Positions 1-6,803 of a DNA stretch of 34,691 nt are shown piece after piece. How positions within the stretch are numbered: the first letter of the stretch is position 1; every line of letters starts with the position of its first letter. Under the pieces are notes generated by a model, which made no database searches, was not told where the DNA came from, and saw nothing but the letters and a program-made list of their open reading frames with translations. The DNA comes from Bacteroidota bacterium (GTDB lineage: Bacteria > Bacteroidota > Ignavibacteria > UBA10030 > UBA8401). The stretch spans positions 185,190-219,880 of the forward strand of contig JAUXTU010000015.1 in assembly GCA_030679145.1 (NCBI GenBank). Reading direction: 5' to 3'. The translations under genes were made by a program, and so were the position numbers.

Positions 1-50
1 CGAATCTTGAACTCTTCATTTTTTACGGGGGGATTATACGGTGCTGCCAT
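1..50 (-). CDS. 5' end of a phage late protein (partial)
   Basis: The first 16 codons of a gene running off the left edge are visible; the translation begins MAAPYNPPVKNEEFKI. The start codon lies one base after the stop of the BNR-like gene, so it is the next gene of the left late operon. I recall similar AYNPPV-type N-termini on phage structural proteins, but 16 residues are too few to assign a function. Confidence 0.6.
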   Translation of the reverse strand, partial: MAAPYNPPVKNEEFKI

Positions 51-51
51 G

Positions 52-1227
52 TTATATGCCTATTTGATATTGCGGAATTTTATTTGGAATAATGGCTGAT
101 GAAAACAAACTGAGTGCCGCGCCGGTTGCTCCATACGCTACAACAAACTCACCGCCGGAAAAAAGAAGATTTGAATACAACGTGCAAAATCCTCTGTTGA
201 TAGCGCTGAGCGTAATCTCACTGCTCCATGTCGTTCCGCCGTCGGTGGAAAATTTATAATTCACCGACATACTTGTATATGCAGTGTTTGATCCGTCGCT
301 TTTCCCGAGATAGAAAACGTAGAGATAATCATTGTCGGTGTCCATTGCAATTCCGCACACTGCTTGGTCATCGGTTGAGTTCTGGACAACATTTGTTTTT
401 TCAGTGATCGATCCGGAACCGTTAATGTCCCAACACCGAAGATCGGAGTTCAACAAGTCAGCATCAGACCATGCAACCAAGATCAAATGACCATCGGTAT
501 CTCTTACTAATCCTGCAAACTGCGGCGCGGCTGTTGTTGAAGCAAGGTCCACCATTGATGCTGCGATGGATGTTTCAGCCCAGCTATTGGCAGAATCATC
601 ATGAACTTTCAACGAAATTTCGTTTGCCGAACGATCCCAATAAATACAATCAATATCATTTGCGTCGGCGTAGTTGCCGGGAAATAATAAATAGTAATCG
701 CTCGTTGCTTCATTCACATCGGTTCGAGCACCAAATGTTCCTCCGCCATCCGTGGATCGGTAAAAGCCAAGTTCGGTTCCTCCGTCAATATCGAATGCAA
801 CAAAAATGTATCCGCCTCTTGCTTTTGTTATAGAAATACATGCAGAAGCATTTACGTATGTTGCTGAAGCTCCGGCAAACACGGTGATCTCGCTTCCAAG
901 CGTATCACTTGCCGTATCGAGGTAACGATAAAAAACATCGTCAGTTGTGTCTTCATAATATGCGACGTGTATTTTCGTGCCGGAATCTCCCGGAGTCCAG
1001 CCATCATACCACACTGCAACTCCGCAAACATTGGTTCCGGTTTTAATTCCTACCGGGGCACTCCACGTTAAACCTCTGTCGGTGGACTTCACATAATAAA
1101 TATCAATGTTCGCACTATCGATGATCACTTTATACCATGCACCATTTGATGCACGAATAATGTAGTCCGATTGTCCGACTGCGCGTTGTGACGATGCAAT
1201 GTTCGCTATTAAAACGTCAGTTCTCAC
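52..1227 (-). CDS. BNR/sialidase-like repeat protein, probable phage adsorption protein
   Basis: This 391 aa protein starts at a GTG directly after the preceding stop codon. It carries several BNR/Asp-box-like elements: STDRGLTWS near residue 48, STDGGGTFG near residue 158 and STDGGTTWS near residue 330, each followed by beta-rich sequence. Such repeats form beta-propeller blades in sialidases and in phage tail or receptor-binding proteins. No signal peptide is visible, which fits a virion component better than a secreted enzyme. It follows two other beta-rich, probable host-contact proteins in the same operon. An exo-glycosidase activity is possible, but catalytic residues cannot be assigned by eye. 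Confidence 0.75.
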   Translation of the reverse strand: MRTDVLIANIASSQRAVGQSDYIIRASNGAWYKVIIDSANIDIYYVKSTDRGLTWSAPVGIKTGTNVCGVAVWYDGWTPGDSGTKIHVAYYEDTTDDVFYRYLDTASDTLGSEITVFAGASATYVNASACISITKARGGYIFVAFDIDGGTELGFYRSTDGGGTFGARTDVNEATSDYYLLFPGNYADANDIDCIYWDRSANEISLKVHDDSANSWAETSIAASMVDLASTTAAPQFAGLVRDTDGHLILVAWSDADLLNSDLRCWDINGSGSITEKTNVVQNSTDDQAVCGIAMDTDNDYLYVFYLGKSDGSNTAYTSMSVNYKFSTDGGTTWSSEITLSAINRGFCTLYSNLLFSGGEFVVAYGATGAALSLFSSAIIPNKIPQYQIGI

Positions 1228-1788
1228 TTACGCATTCCCGCCTGTAATAGTAAATGTCGAAACCGTCAATGTCTGTCCGACTGATACATTAATATTATCA
1301 ACCTGAACTTCTGCGTACGCTTGCACGTAATTCCATACAACCGAGCCGTCCGTAATTCCGCTTCCGGTTCCTGTCGGTCCGCCGCTTCCGGCAGAAGTTC
1401 CGGCAGTCGTGCAGATATAAACATTTCCGCCGTTGCGCACGCGTTGACCAACTGTGTATGCCGTTGATATTGCCCAAGCGTTTGCGCTATAACTTACCGG
1501 TCCTTGCAAGTGGCAATTCGTTCCTGCGGAATCTTTAATCCGGTAATGACCAATATCGCCCGCGCCGGTTGCTGCTCCGCTCCATGTTCCCGCTTTTGCT
1601 TTACTCGCTCCGCTTGCAGCCGACATCCAATCACTCGGCAGATCGATCTCTTTTAATAGAGTGCCGGAATCGGCAGCTGCACAATTTGCCGGAGCCGCGC
1701 CCGTGCGTAATTGTAATTTCGGTGTCGTGCCGATTGCCGTTTCAATTGCATCGAGCATTGCGTTGCGAACTGTTGTTGAGGCTTGCAT
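1228..1788 (-). CDS. phage tail/adsorption protein with carbohydrate-binding-like module
   Basis: This is a 186 aa protein when started at the ATG at 1788, which has a GGAG Shine-Dalgarno sequence eight bases upstream; a TTG four codons earlier is less likely. The N-terminal half is alanine- and glycine-rich. Residues of about 110-155 contain AYTVGQRVRNGGNVYICTTA, then a Gly/Thr/Ser stretch, a DGSVVWNYV motif and a beta-rich tail. The pattern of W/Y, VG, V and Y-x-C/A with a terminal W resembles chitin-binding CBM5/12 modules often found on phage tail proteins. Its position among the adsorption-type proteins supports a role in host surface binding. The exact role is inferred. Confidence 0.65.
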   Translation of the reverse strand: MQASTTVRNAMLDAIETAIGTTPKLQLRTGAAPANCAAADSGTLLKEIDLPSDWMSAASGASKAKAGTWSGAATGAGDIGHYRIKDSAGTNCHLQGPVSYSANAWAISTAYTVGQRVRNGGNVYICTTAGTSAGSGGPTGTGSGITDGSVVWNYVQAYAEVQVDNINVSVGQTLTVSTFTITGGNA

Positions 1789-1809
1789 AGTTTTCTCCAA
1801 GTATCCGCC

Positions 1810-1842
1810 GATGTCTGACGACGCTTTTCATCGTCCGACATC
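1810..1842. other. intergenic hairpin in left late operon
   Basis: GATGTC and GACATC arms extended by GACG/CGTC, with one mismatch, bracket an 11-nt loop between the beta-helix-like and CBM-like genes. It could be an mRNA processing or stability element. No T-tract follows, so it is not a clear terminator. Confidence 0.4.
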
Positions 1843-1861
1843 TTGCAGAGGAATTTTAAAT

Positions 1862-2527
1862 TTATGGTTTTACTTTAACGTGCACTGTAAATGAGTTTCC
1901 AAACTCACCGCCGTTTGCAACAGGATTACCGGTTGAAACTCCAATAACATTGAGTCCAGCAGCATATCCTGCAACCGAAAGCGCGAACGGAGATTCAGAA
2001 ACATCTTTGGAAAGACCAGCAGAAACAGAAACAAAAGTTTTATCACTAAGAAAAGCATTGTTAAGTATTGCCTGGTAACTACCCACAGTATCATATACCC
2101 ATGCCGGTGTCCCACCTAACGTATTTTTGATAATTTGTCCCGCTGAAGGCGCAAGCGTGTCCGATTGAAACATTACTGCTTCATATTCCCAAAAGAATCC
2201 TTTGCATTCCGAGCTTGCATGCTGTAACACAATTCTTTTATTCAAACCGTTCGTGTTCGTAATAGTCGGTTCGCCTTCCCACGTTTGCACGCACGCAACA
2301 TTGTTATCTATAATCGTTCCGTTCGCATGGTCAGATGAGATCGTTACGCCCGGCAGAAATTTTTTATTCACGCCGTTCTTCAAAATTAATTGTCCCGCAC
2401 CAAGCGCATACGTGCCCGGGTATACTATAATACAATCACCGGCAACGGCTGCATCTTCTGCTTCCTGCAGATCTGTAAATCCTTGCGACACGCCGCTCGA
2501 TTTTAAAAGTACGATTGTTGAATACAT
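1862..2527 (-). CDS. beta-helix-like phage protein (tail spike/adsorption candidate)
   Basis: This 221 aa protein starts at ATG 2527 behind an AAGGAG Shine-Dalgarno sequence. Residues 18-60 read like the opening of a pectate-lyase-type right-handed beta-helix: a 'TDLQEAEDAAVAGDCIIVYPGTY' type segment with the characteristic V-x-PGTY turn, followed by short repeating strands ending in ILKNGV and FLPGVTI. No signal peptide or catalytic site is evident. It is the second gene of the left late operon, behind an internal terminator-like hairpin. A tail-fibre or spike role is inferred from fold type and neighbours. Confidence 0.65.
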   Translation of the reverse strand: MYSTIVLLKSSGVSQGFTDLQEAEDAAVAGDCIIVYPGTYALGAGQLILKNGVNKKFLPGVTISSDHANGTIIDNNVACVQTWEGEPTITNTNGLNKRIVLQHASSECKGFFWEYEAVMFQSDTLAPSAGQIIKNTLGGTPAWVYDTVGSYQAILNNAFLSDKTFVSVSAGLSKDVSESPFALSVAGYAAGLNVIGVSTGNPVANGGEFGNSFTVHVKVKP

Positions 2528-2551
2528 GATGAACTCCTTAAATAATCTGTG

Positions 2552-2575
2552 AAAAAAATCTGCGCTGGCAGCGCA
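2552..2575 (-). terminator. internal terminator/attenuator between first and second left late genes
   Basis: On the minus strand a TGCGCT-gcc-AGCGCA hairpin is followed, after a GAT, by seven T residues. It stands between the 170 aa and 221 aa genes, which run the same way. A partial terminator here would make the first gene the most strongly expressed one of the operon. Confidence 0.6.
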
Positions 2576-2580
2576 ATCAT

Positions 2581-3093
2581 TTATATATTTTCGGGATTAA
2601 AAATATTGAAATAATTTTGAAGTGTGCCCTGATCGAATCCGGTTGAAAGTTTTTTCGCGCCGCGCATCATCGTAACATCAATGCCGTTTGTCTCTTCATC
2701 GTTAAGCGAATATGCCGGAGAAAATTTTAACGACGCGCGCTGCAGTCTATAATATTTTTCGGTCTCAACAATGCGTAGAAGAATGTCCAACGGTTTATTA
2801 ATTAGCGATTCAAGTGTGGTAATAATATCATCCCGCATCTCTACAATTTTTGCGGTAATATTATTTGTGGTTCCATGGTTGGATTCAAGTCCGTCGCAAA
2901 TTTCTGTGGTGTGTAATGGCGAAGTAAGTTTTCCGGTTTTCTTTTGGTGTGCGCCGAGCCGCTTCCATGTGGTTTCAACACCCAGGTCAAGATCTGCTGT
3001 GATCGGCAGTCCGACCGGATCGACTTCGCTTGTGCGCTCGGCAACGTAGATCGTTACCGATTCGGCAATTACTTTAGAGAGGTCAACATTCAT
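2581..3093 (-). CDS. first protein of the left late operon (unknown phage structural protein)
   Basis: This is a 170 aa soluble protein starting at ATG 3093, about 15 nt after a terminator-like leader hairpin. I do not recognise the family. It has an N-terminal beta-strand/acidic segment (residues 1-50), a central helical segment (about 75-115, KIVEMRDDIITTLESLINKP) and a final part rich in Asp and Asn. The leader-proximal position and the terminator behind it suggest high expression, as for a tail-tube or other major virion protein; this is inference only. Confidence 0.7.
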   Translation of the reverse strand: MNVDLSKVIAESVTIYVAERTSEVDPVGLPITADLDLGVETTWKRLGAHQKKTGKLTSPLHTTEICDGLESNHGTTNNITAKIVEMRDDIITTLESLINKPLDILLRIVETEKYYRLQRASLKFSPAYSLNDEETNGIDVTMMRGAKKLSTGFDQGTLQNYFNIFNPENI

Positions 3094-3106
3094 AATATTT
3101 AAAATG

Positions 3107-3152
3107 AAAAAGCCCCGAACGAAAGCAGCTGTTAGCTGTTTGCATTCGGGGC
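3107..3152 (-). terminator. leader hairpin of the left late operon (terminator-like)
   Basis: On the minus strand, GCCCCGAA and TTCGGGGC arms enclose a smaller CAGCT-aac-AGCTG hairpin, followed by CTTTTT. The structure ends about 15 nt before the ATG at 3093 and lies inside the 5' untranslated leader of its own operon. The same structure, with changed inner bases, precedes the right late operon at 15,310. It is likely an attenuator or a protein/RNA target rather than an end-of-operon terminator. Confidence 0.75.
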
Positions 3153-3188
3153 TTCTTGTTATCGAATTACCGCGATGAATTATTTATA

Positions 3189-3219
3189 CAAATTTAACTC
3201 ATCGCTTTTATAGAGTCAA
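3189..3219 (-). promoter_or_regulatory. left late promoter
   Basis: On the minus strand, a -35 TTGACT (3214-3219) is separated by 17 bp from TAAATTTG (3189-3196). This matches both the sigma-70 spacing and the Bacteroidota -7 motif TAnnTTTG. The -35 lies next to the stop codon of the small 50 aa gene. About 90 nt of leader follow, including a 32-nt block identical to the right late leader. Confidence 0.7.
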
Positions 3220-3222
3220 TAG

Positions 3223-3375
3223 CTATTTTTGAATTTCAAAAACTTTTGATGGATGGAACCATTCGTTGCCGTATCCTTCTAACCACACTCGGCAGCCGAT
3301 CTGCATTCGAACCGTTGTTTTTACTCCGAAGATCGATGTTACTTTTTGTCCGATTTCAAATTGTTTATGTTCCAT
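3223..3375 (-). CDS. 50 aa hypothetical protein
   Basis: This short ORF begins MEHKQFEIGQKVTSIFGVK and continues through LEGYGNEWFHPSKVFEIQK. It has an AATTATGG start context with an upstream GGAGG (ACGGAGGAATT). The short beta-rich pattern resembles small SH3-like phage proteins but belongs to no family I can name. It is the last gene downstream of the repressor on the same strand. Confidence 0.6.
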   Translation of the reverse strand: MEHKQFEIGQKVTSIFGVKTTVRMQIGCRVWLEGYGNEWFHPSKVFEIQK

Positions 3376-3452
3376 AATTCCTCCGTTATTCTATACACAG
3401 TGTCGGGAAGAATGATCGGCAAGTCAAGTCAATTTGGATTTGTAATTCTATA

Positions 3453-3782
3453 TTATCTCTTTTTTCGTTGATAGACTTTTTTCCCGCTTTTACTGTAATG
3501 ATAAACACCGCCGCGTGGTCCCTGATACAATGTTTTGCCAGTCGCCGTTGATCCAATGGATGTTTCTTTATGAGTAGACGAGCTCTCTGAAGATTTGGAG
3601 GTTACAGATGAATTATTTTTTACGGAGCTTCCGTGCTGCCAACAATATTGAGAGCCTGCCGCAGCTTGACGTTTACATTGGGCTCCTTTTTTAGTCGTGG
3701 CTGCGCATTGTTCAGCAAATACCTGTAACGATGTTACGACAAAGCAAATGAGAATAAACAGAACAGATCTGAACGAAACCAT
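3453..3782 (-). CDS. secreted two-motif protein: Cys/His N-terminal module plus GPRGG basic module
   Basis: This 109 aa protein starts at ATG 3782 behind AAGGAG. Residues 1-23 are a clear signal peptide (hydrophobic core, cleavage near VFA-EQC). Residues 25-51 hold C-A-x-T-x-K-K-G-x-Q-C-K-R...YC-x-QH, the pattern I associate with DUF5763. A Ser/Thr-rich linker follows (about 52-82), and the last 27 residues contain YQGPRGGVYHYSKSGKKVYQ, resembling the PBCV-type basic adaptor domain known from chlorella viruses. It sits in the operon downstream of the repressor, so it may be made in lysogens and exported. Function is unknown; both domain names are from memory. Confidence 0.7.
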   Translation of the reverse strand: MVSFRSVLFILICFVVTSLQVFAEQCAATTKKGAQCKRQAAAGSQYCWQHGSSVKNNSSVTSKSSESSSTHKETSIGSTATGKTLYQGPRGGVYHYSKSGKKVYQRKKR

Positions 3783-3801
3783 AACGTCTCCTTCAAATAA
3801 T

Positions 3802-4380
3802 TTAAAACGTATATGAGAGTGACAGCTGCTGACCGTCAGTTCGGATTTCTACTCGTTCAAGACTAAAAATCAGATTAATAATTCCCGCCGCAACGCACAC
3901 TCCGCCGATTAATTGTTTACGTGATTTTTGGCTCTCAACACTTGAATAGTCTCCGTTAGGAATGCTTTCTTTTAGTTTATCAATACTGCTTTGAATGTCC
4001 GATGCCTCAGTAAAATAATCTATTGCCAACGCAAAAGAAATAACGGTGACCGGAATCAATTTTAAATTCGGATATTCATACTTCGCTCCACGCTTGCGAA
4101 TGACCGGCTCGTTTGGTTTTTGTGTGGGTGTTAATGCGGTGAACTCTTCCCATCGTTCATAACCTGATTCCAGTAACGAATCGAATGGAATAGGAACAAT
4201 TTTTTCTACAGAACCAAATGCAAAACGGCGCGTTGAATATGGAACAAGTTGAATGCGAACGTATCGATCCAACGAATCAATTACTTTGATATTTCTAAAC
4301 GCAAACCCATTTCTAAGATACAGATCGTCGCACATTGCAACTGACGAAATAATGAGTAGCAATAAAATATATTTTTTCAT
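3802..4380 (-). CDS. exported protein with central membrane-like segment, lysogeny operon
   Basis: This 192 aa protein has an N-terminal signal peptide (MKKYILLLLIISSVAMC, residues 1-17, cysteine at 17). The first 60 residues after it are beta-rich, followed by a basic linker. There are two hydrophobic segments near residues 107-122 and 158-172. Its ATG overlaps the stop of the upstream 80 aa gene by four bases, so the two are translationally coupled. I do not recognise a family. Location downstream of the repressor suggests a conversion or superinfection-exclusion function at the cell envelope; this is inference. Confidence 0.65.
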   Translation of the reverse strand: MKKYILLLLIISSVAMCDDLYLRNGFAFRNIKVIDSLDRYVRIQLVPYSTRRFAFGSVEKIVPIPFDSLLESGYERWEEFTALTPTQKPNEPVIRKRGAKYEYPNLKLIPVTVISFALAIDYFTEASDIQSSIDKLKESIPNGDYSSVESQKSRKQLIGGVCVAAGIINLIFSLERVEIRTDGQQLSLSYTF

Positions 4381-4619
4381 TTGGCGGACAATGATATTAT
4401 TTTCTTTTCCCCTGCCTTCGGTTTCTCCGGAAGTTTTGCTTTCGCGGTTGCTAAAGAGATCTCTTTATAGAGCTCTACAACAGCCCAACCAAATGTTTTA
4501 ATGGATTGTTTATTGATCTCTTCCCACGTTTCACCTTTTTTCGGAACGTATTTGATCATTCCTTTGGAAACCATTGCGGTTGCTGCATCCGTTGCAAGTT
4601 CTAAAAATGTTTTGTTCAT
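4377..4619 (-). CDS. 80 aa hypothetical protein, coupled to repressor and exported gene
   Basis: A small, lysine-rich, largely helical protein with no signal peptide and the segment WEEINKQSIKTFGWAVVELYKE in the middle. It lies 11 bp after the repressor stop with an AAAGGAAT sequence before its ATG, and overlaps the following exported-protein gene by four bases. It is almost certainly co-transcribed with the repressor. Family not recognised. Confidence 0.65.
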   Translation of the reverse strand: MNKTFLELATDAATAMVSKGMIKYVPKKGETWEEINKQSIKTFGWAVVELYKEISLATAKAKLPEKPKAGEKKIISLSAK

Positions 4620-4630
4620 ACGATTCCTTT

Positions 4631-5392
4631 TTATTGGTTTATGCCGAGTTTGCGCATTTCTGATTTAGTGAGTTTTTGTTTGCCGACAAGTATGCCATAC
4701 GTTGCAATTTCATCTTTTTTTATTTTAACAGATGGATAGTTTCTAAATTTATTTGCTGAGATCAGTTCCAGATCTACGTTTGATTTGTGTTTTAAGATCT
4801 TCACCAATCGCTTATTATTTTTTAAATGCACCGCAATAATATCACCATTGCTTGGCTGCTTGAATAATTCAAAGATGCATACATCGTTCGGATATAGTTC
4901 AAAACTGTGTTCACCATCCGGTGCGTTGATGAGTGAATCGTTTTCGATCAACAGCGAAAAATAATTTCCTTTGCGATACGGAATTGAAAGTCCTTCAGGG
5001 AAATCTTCAAAATATTCTTTGCCGTCGGGCGACGCAGCAATTTTGCCGATGAGAGGAATATTTTTTATTTCGGAATAGAACGGTGATTCTTCATCAGATG
5101 GATGGTGTGCTGCATCTTCTTTTACTCTGTATGCCTGGTCTTTGCGGCGTTCCAATTCTTCAATAGAAATTCCGGTTAAAACAGAAGTAACATTCCCGCC
5201 AATCGCTTCAAAATTTTTTTTCATTTTCGGACCGAACGGACGCGCGCCGGACACGATTGCGCTGATAGTCGGTTCATTGGTATTCATTGCAATGGCGGCT
5301 TCTTTGCGTGTTGGGTAATGTGCGTCGAGCCAATCGCCGATTCTGCCGCCGACTTCCTTTAAAAATGCCTGATATTCTTGCTCTGTATTCAC
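4631..5392 (-). CDS. phage repressor, HTH plus S24/LexA-like peptidase domain
   Basis: This 253 aa protein has an N-terminal helix-turn-helix (about residues 15-60, TRKEAAIAMNTNEPTISAIV) and a C-terminal LexA/CI-type domain. IPLIGKIAAS (112-121) is the cleavage-loop region, Ser153 in ENDSLI is the candidate nucleophile, and Lys198 in KRLVKILK the general base. It is divergently oriented to the early operon, as Mu c is. The start is a GTG at 5392 lying within the left operator, and a -10-like TAATTTTG ends only about 5 bp upstream of it, so the message may be leaderless. The usual Ala-Gly scissile pair appears to be Ala120-Ser121, which could alter SOS-type self-cleavage. Confidence 0.88.
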   Translation of the reverse strand: MNTEQEYQAFLKEVGGRIGDWLDAHYPTRKEAAIAMNTNEPTISAIVSGARPFGPKMKKNFEAIGGNVTSVLTGISIEELERRKDQAYRVKEDAAHHPSDEESPFYSEIKNIPLIGKIAASPDGKEYFEDFPEGLSIPYRKGNYFSLLIENDSLINAPDGEHSFELYPNDVCIFELFKQPSNGDIIAVHLKNNKRLVKILKHKSNVDLELISANKFRNYPSVKIKKDEIATYGILVGKQKLTKSEMRKLGINQ

Positions 5393-5413
5393 TTATCAAA
5401 ATTAGATAACTTT
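5391..5413. promoter_or_regulatory. operator O1 (imperfect palindrome) over the repressor start
   Basis: CTTATCAAAATTAGATAAC is a degenerate copy of the perfect operator 20 bp to the right; both carry the half-site TTATCAAA. It covers the repressor GTG and its -10-like TAATTTTG (5397-5404, minus strand), so binding would provide autorepression. Confidence 0.65.
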
Positions 5414-5417
5414 TTCC

Positions 5418-5446
5418 TTGACAAACTTATCAAATTTTGATAAGTT
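5418..5446 (+). promoter_or_regulatory. early promoter with embedded operator O2
   Basis: TTGACA at 5418 and TAAGTT at 5441 are 17 bp apart. The palindrome AACTTATCAAA-T-TTTGATAAGTT (5424-5446, 11-bp perfect arms) fills the whole spacer and the -10. Repressor bound here would block transcription of the early operon that starts at 5487. Confidence 0.8.
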
Positions 5447-5486
5447 GTTGGAGTAGTAAATAGAACTATTTAAGAATAACAAAACA

Positions 5487-5702
5487 ATGCCGAAAACACA
5501 ACAAAAAGAAACTCGCACCATAGACCGACTTGAACTCTGGTTAGAGATGCGTAAAAATCGAATTACACAATCGCAGATCGCGAACAGAGTGAAACCGCGT
5601 GTTACTCAAAAAGCTGTTTCCAAAGCATTGATCGAAGGAAGCCGCTTTCTCTTACCAAAAATTGATAACGCTATTAAAGAAATTTTATCGGGGAAAAAAT
5701 GA
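5487..5702 (+). CDS. ner/cro-like small HTH regulator
   Basis: This 71 aa protein is the first gene right of the operators. It contains a helix-turn-helix in residues 27-55 (ITQSQIANRVKPRVTQKAVS) and a basic C-terminus. Size, position and HTH make it the functional analogue of Mu Ner, which turns down both repressor and early transcription. Sequence similarity to Ner itself is not obvious. Its stop overlaps the next ATG by three bases (ATGA). Confidence 0.75.
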   Translation: MPKTQQKETRTIDRLELWLEMRKNRITQSQIANRVKPRVTQKAVSKALIEGSRFLLPKIDNAIKEILSGKK

Positions 5703-6100
5703 ATCAACAGTCCGCAACAATGAAAGAACTTATGAATCATCAAACGCTGCTTGTGAATAAAGCCGGTGATCAGATCTGGCGATATGTTGATTCGTTCGAC
5801 GGCAAAGCACAATTCAAAGTATTTGCCGTTGAACCAAGAATACGAACACAGATTAAAAATTGGGAAGATGCGATACCGGGCGCAGATTATTTTATCGGCG
5901 GCAAATATTTTGCAACGGACTATATCGTTCCCAAAAAATATTTGAACCGAATTACAAAACTGTTGGAGTTCGATCTTCGCAAGAATACACCACGAGCGCA
6001 GACGGAATTGCAGAAAGAAGCGTTTCGCAAACTTCACGCCAGACGGATGGATAAGCAGCAAGTGGCTATGGAGTTCGCTCAGCCGATGAAGGTTGCTTAA
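5699..6100 (+). CDS. 133 aa early phage protein, unknown
   Basis: It is translationally coupled to the ner-like gene by an ATGA overlap. The protein is charged and soluble, with a central beta-rich segment (residues 20-85, with GADYFIGGKYFATDYIVPKKY) and a helical basic tail of Arg/Gln-rich sequence (about 90-130). No known motif is visible. A DNA-associated early function is plausible from location. Confidence 0.65.
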   Translation: MNQQSATMKELMNHQTLLVNKAGDQIWRYVDSFDGKAQFKVFAVEPRIRTQIKNWEDAIPGADYFIGGKYFATDYIVPKKYLNRITKLLEFDLRKNTPRAQTELQKEAFRKLHARRMDKQQVAMEFAQPMKVA

Positions 6101-6154
6101 AACGGATTTTTCGGGGTTGAGAACCGTACGGAAAACTCCCCACATGACAACATT

Positions 6155-6478
6155 ATGAAAAGCACGACTCTTTACGATAGAATGAAAAAGGCAGGTTTCG
6201 GATACCGCGCATGCGCGACGGCGATCAATGCAAAATTTGGTTCTGATGTCCATTACTATGATGTCTATAAGTTCGTTACGAAAAACTTTTCGAAGGTCGG
6301 AAAAGAACGAAGGAAAATAATTCGTGACTTCTTCATCTCCAAAAAGTGGATTGCTGAACCAAAGAAACGACCGGCACCGGTCTGTAGATTTTGTGGTCAT
6401 AAATATCCTACACGCAAGTTGGCAAGAAAAATTTTAGTCCGCAATCATAAACGCACTACAAAAAAATCTCATAGATAG
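6155..6478 (+). CDS. 107 aa early protein with C-terminal Cys/His zinc-like motif
   Basis: This is a very basic protein. Residues 1-60 are helical and look like a DNA-binding HTH (YDRMKKAGFGYRACATAINA and a following VYKFVTKNF helix). Residues 77-98 contain CRFCGHKYPT...RNH, which could bind zinc through C-x2-C and His. It lies between the ner-like and CII-like genes, so it is probably an early regulator or nucleic-acid-binding protein. Confidence 0.65.
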   Translation: MKSTTLYDRMKKAGFGYRACATAINAKFGSDVHYYDVYKFVTKNFSKVGKERRKIIRDFFISKKWIAEPKKRPAPVCRFCGHKYPTRKLARKILVRNHKRTTKKSHR

Positions 6479-6479
6479 A

Positions 6480-6803
6480 ATGATCACACTCGAAAAAATA
6501 TTATACACCATGATCAAAGGGTGGGAAAACGAACAGAGGCTTGTTCGTGACGATTATGCGTTTGATGCGTTTGAGTTTCTCTCTAAAAAATTATCACATA
6601 AAAATTCTTCCACGCTTCGCAAGATGTGCGGACCGAAATCATCGCGCTCCGGTGCGAAGCTTGGCGTTGAAGATGCTATGATCTTAATGACGGAAATGAA
6701 CGACTATCGGGTAATTGATTTTATGCGCGAAGATTTAAAATGTAGAAAACAAATTAGCAAACAATTGAAATTAAATTTTTCAAAGCCTCAAACAGAATTA
6801 TGA
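6480..6803 (+). CDS. CII/CP76-like phage regulatory protein
   Basis: This 107 aa protein begins one base after the previous stop and overlaps the transposase start by four bases. The centre (residues 30-78) has the layout of the phage CII/CP76 family: a helical N-terminus, then 'SSTLRKMCGP' as the recognition region, then KLGVEDAMILMTEMNDYRVIDFM, which resembles the L-x-x-x-D-x-x-x-LT...D family pattern. Members bind DNA and are often found next to transposase A in Mu-like phages. The match is from memory of the pattern, so the family call is moderate. Confidence 0.55.
   Translation: MITLEKILYTMIKGWENEQRLVRDDYAFDAFEFLSKKLSHKNSSTLRKMCGPKSSRSGAKLGVEDAMILMTEMNDYRVIDFMREDLKCRKQISKQLKLNFSKPQTEL

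Noticed and set aside
471-833. Plus-strand 120 aa open frame inside the BNR-like gene
   Set aside because: Low-complexity Arg/Leu/His-rich shadow of the real gene with no start context.
52-1227. Diversity-generating retroelement with the BNR-like protein as target
   Set aside because: No reverse transcriptase, no template repeat copy and no A-to-N pattern seen in the window.
6101-6154. Hairpin or terminator after the 133 aa gene
   Set aside because: Only short GGTT/AACC and GGGG/CCCC pairings and no T-tract on the coding strand; too weak to annotate.
5606-6400. Long minus-strand open frame opposite the ner-like and following genes
   Set aside because: It overlaps three mutually overlapping plus-strand early genes with HTH and zinc motifs; composition suggests an antisense shadow.
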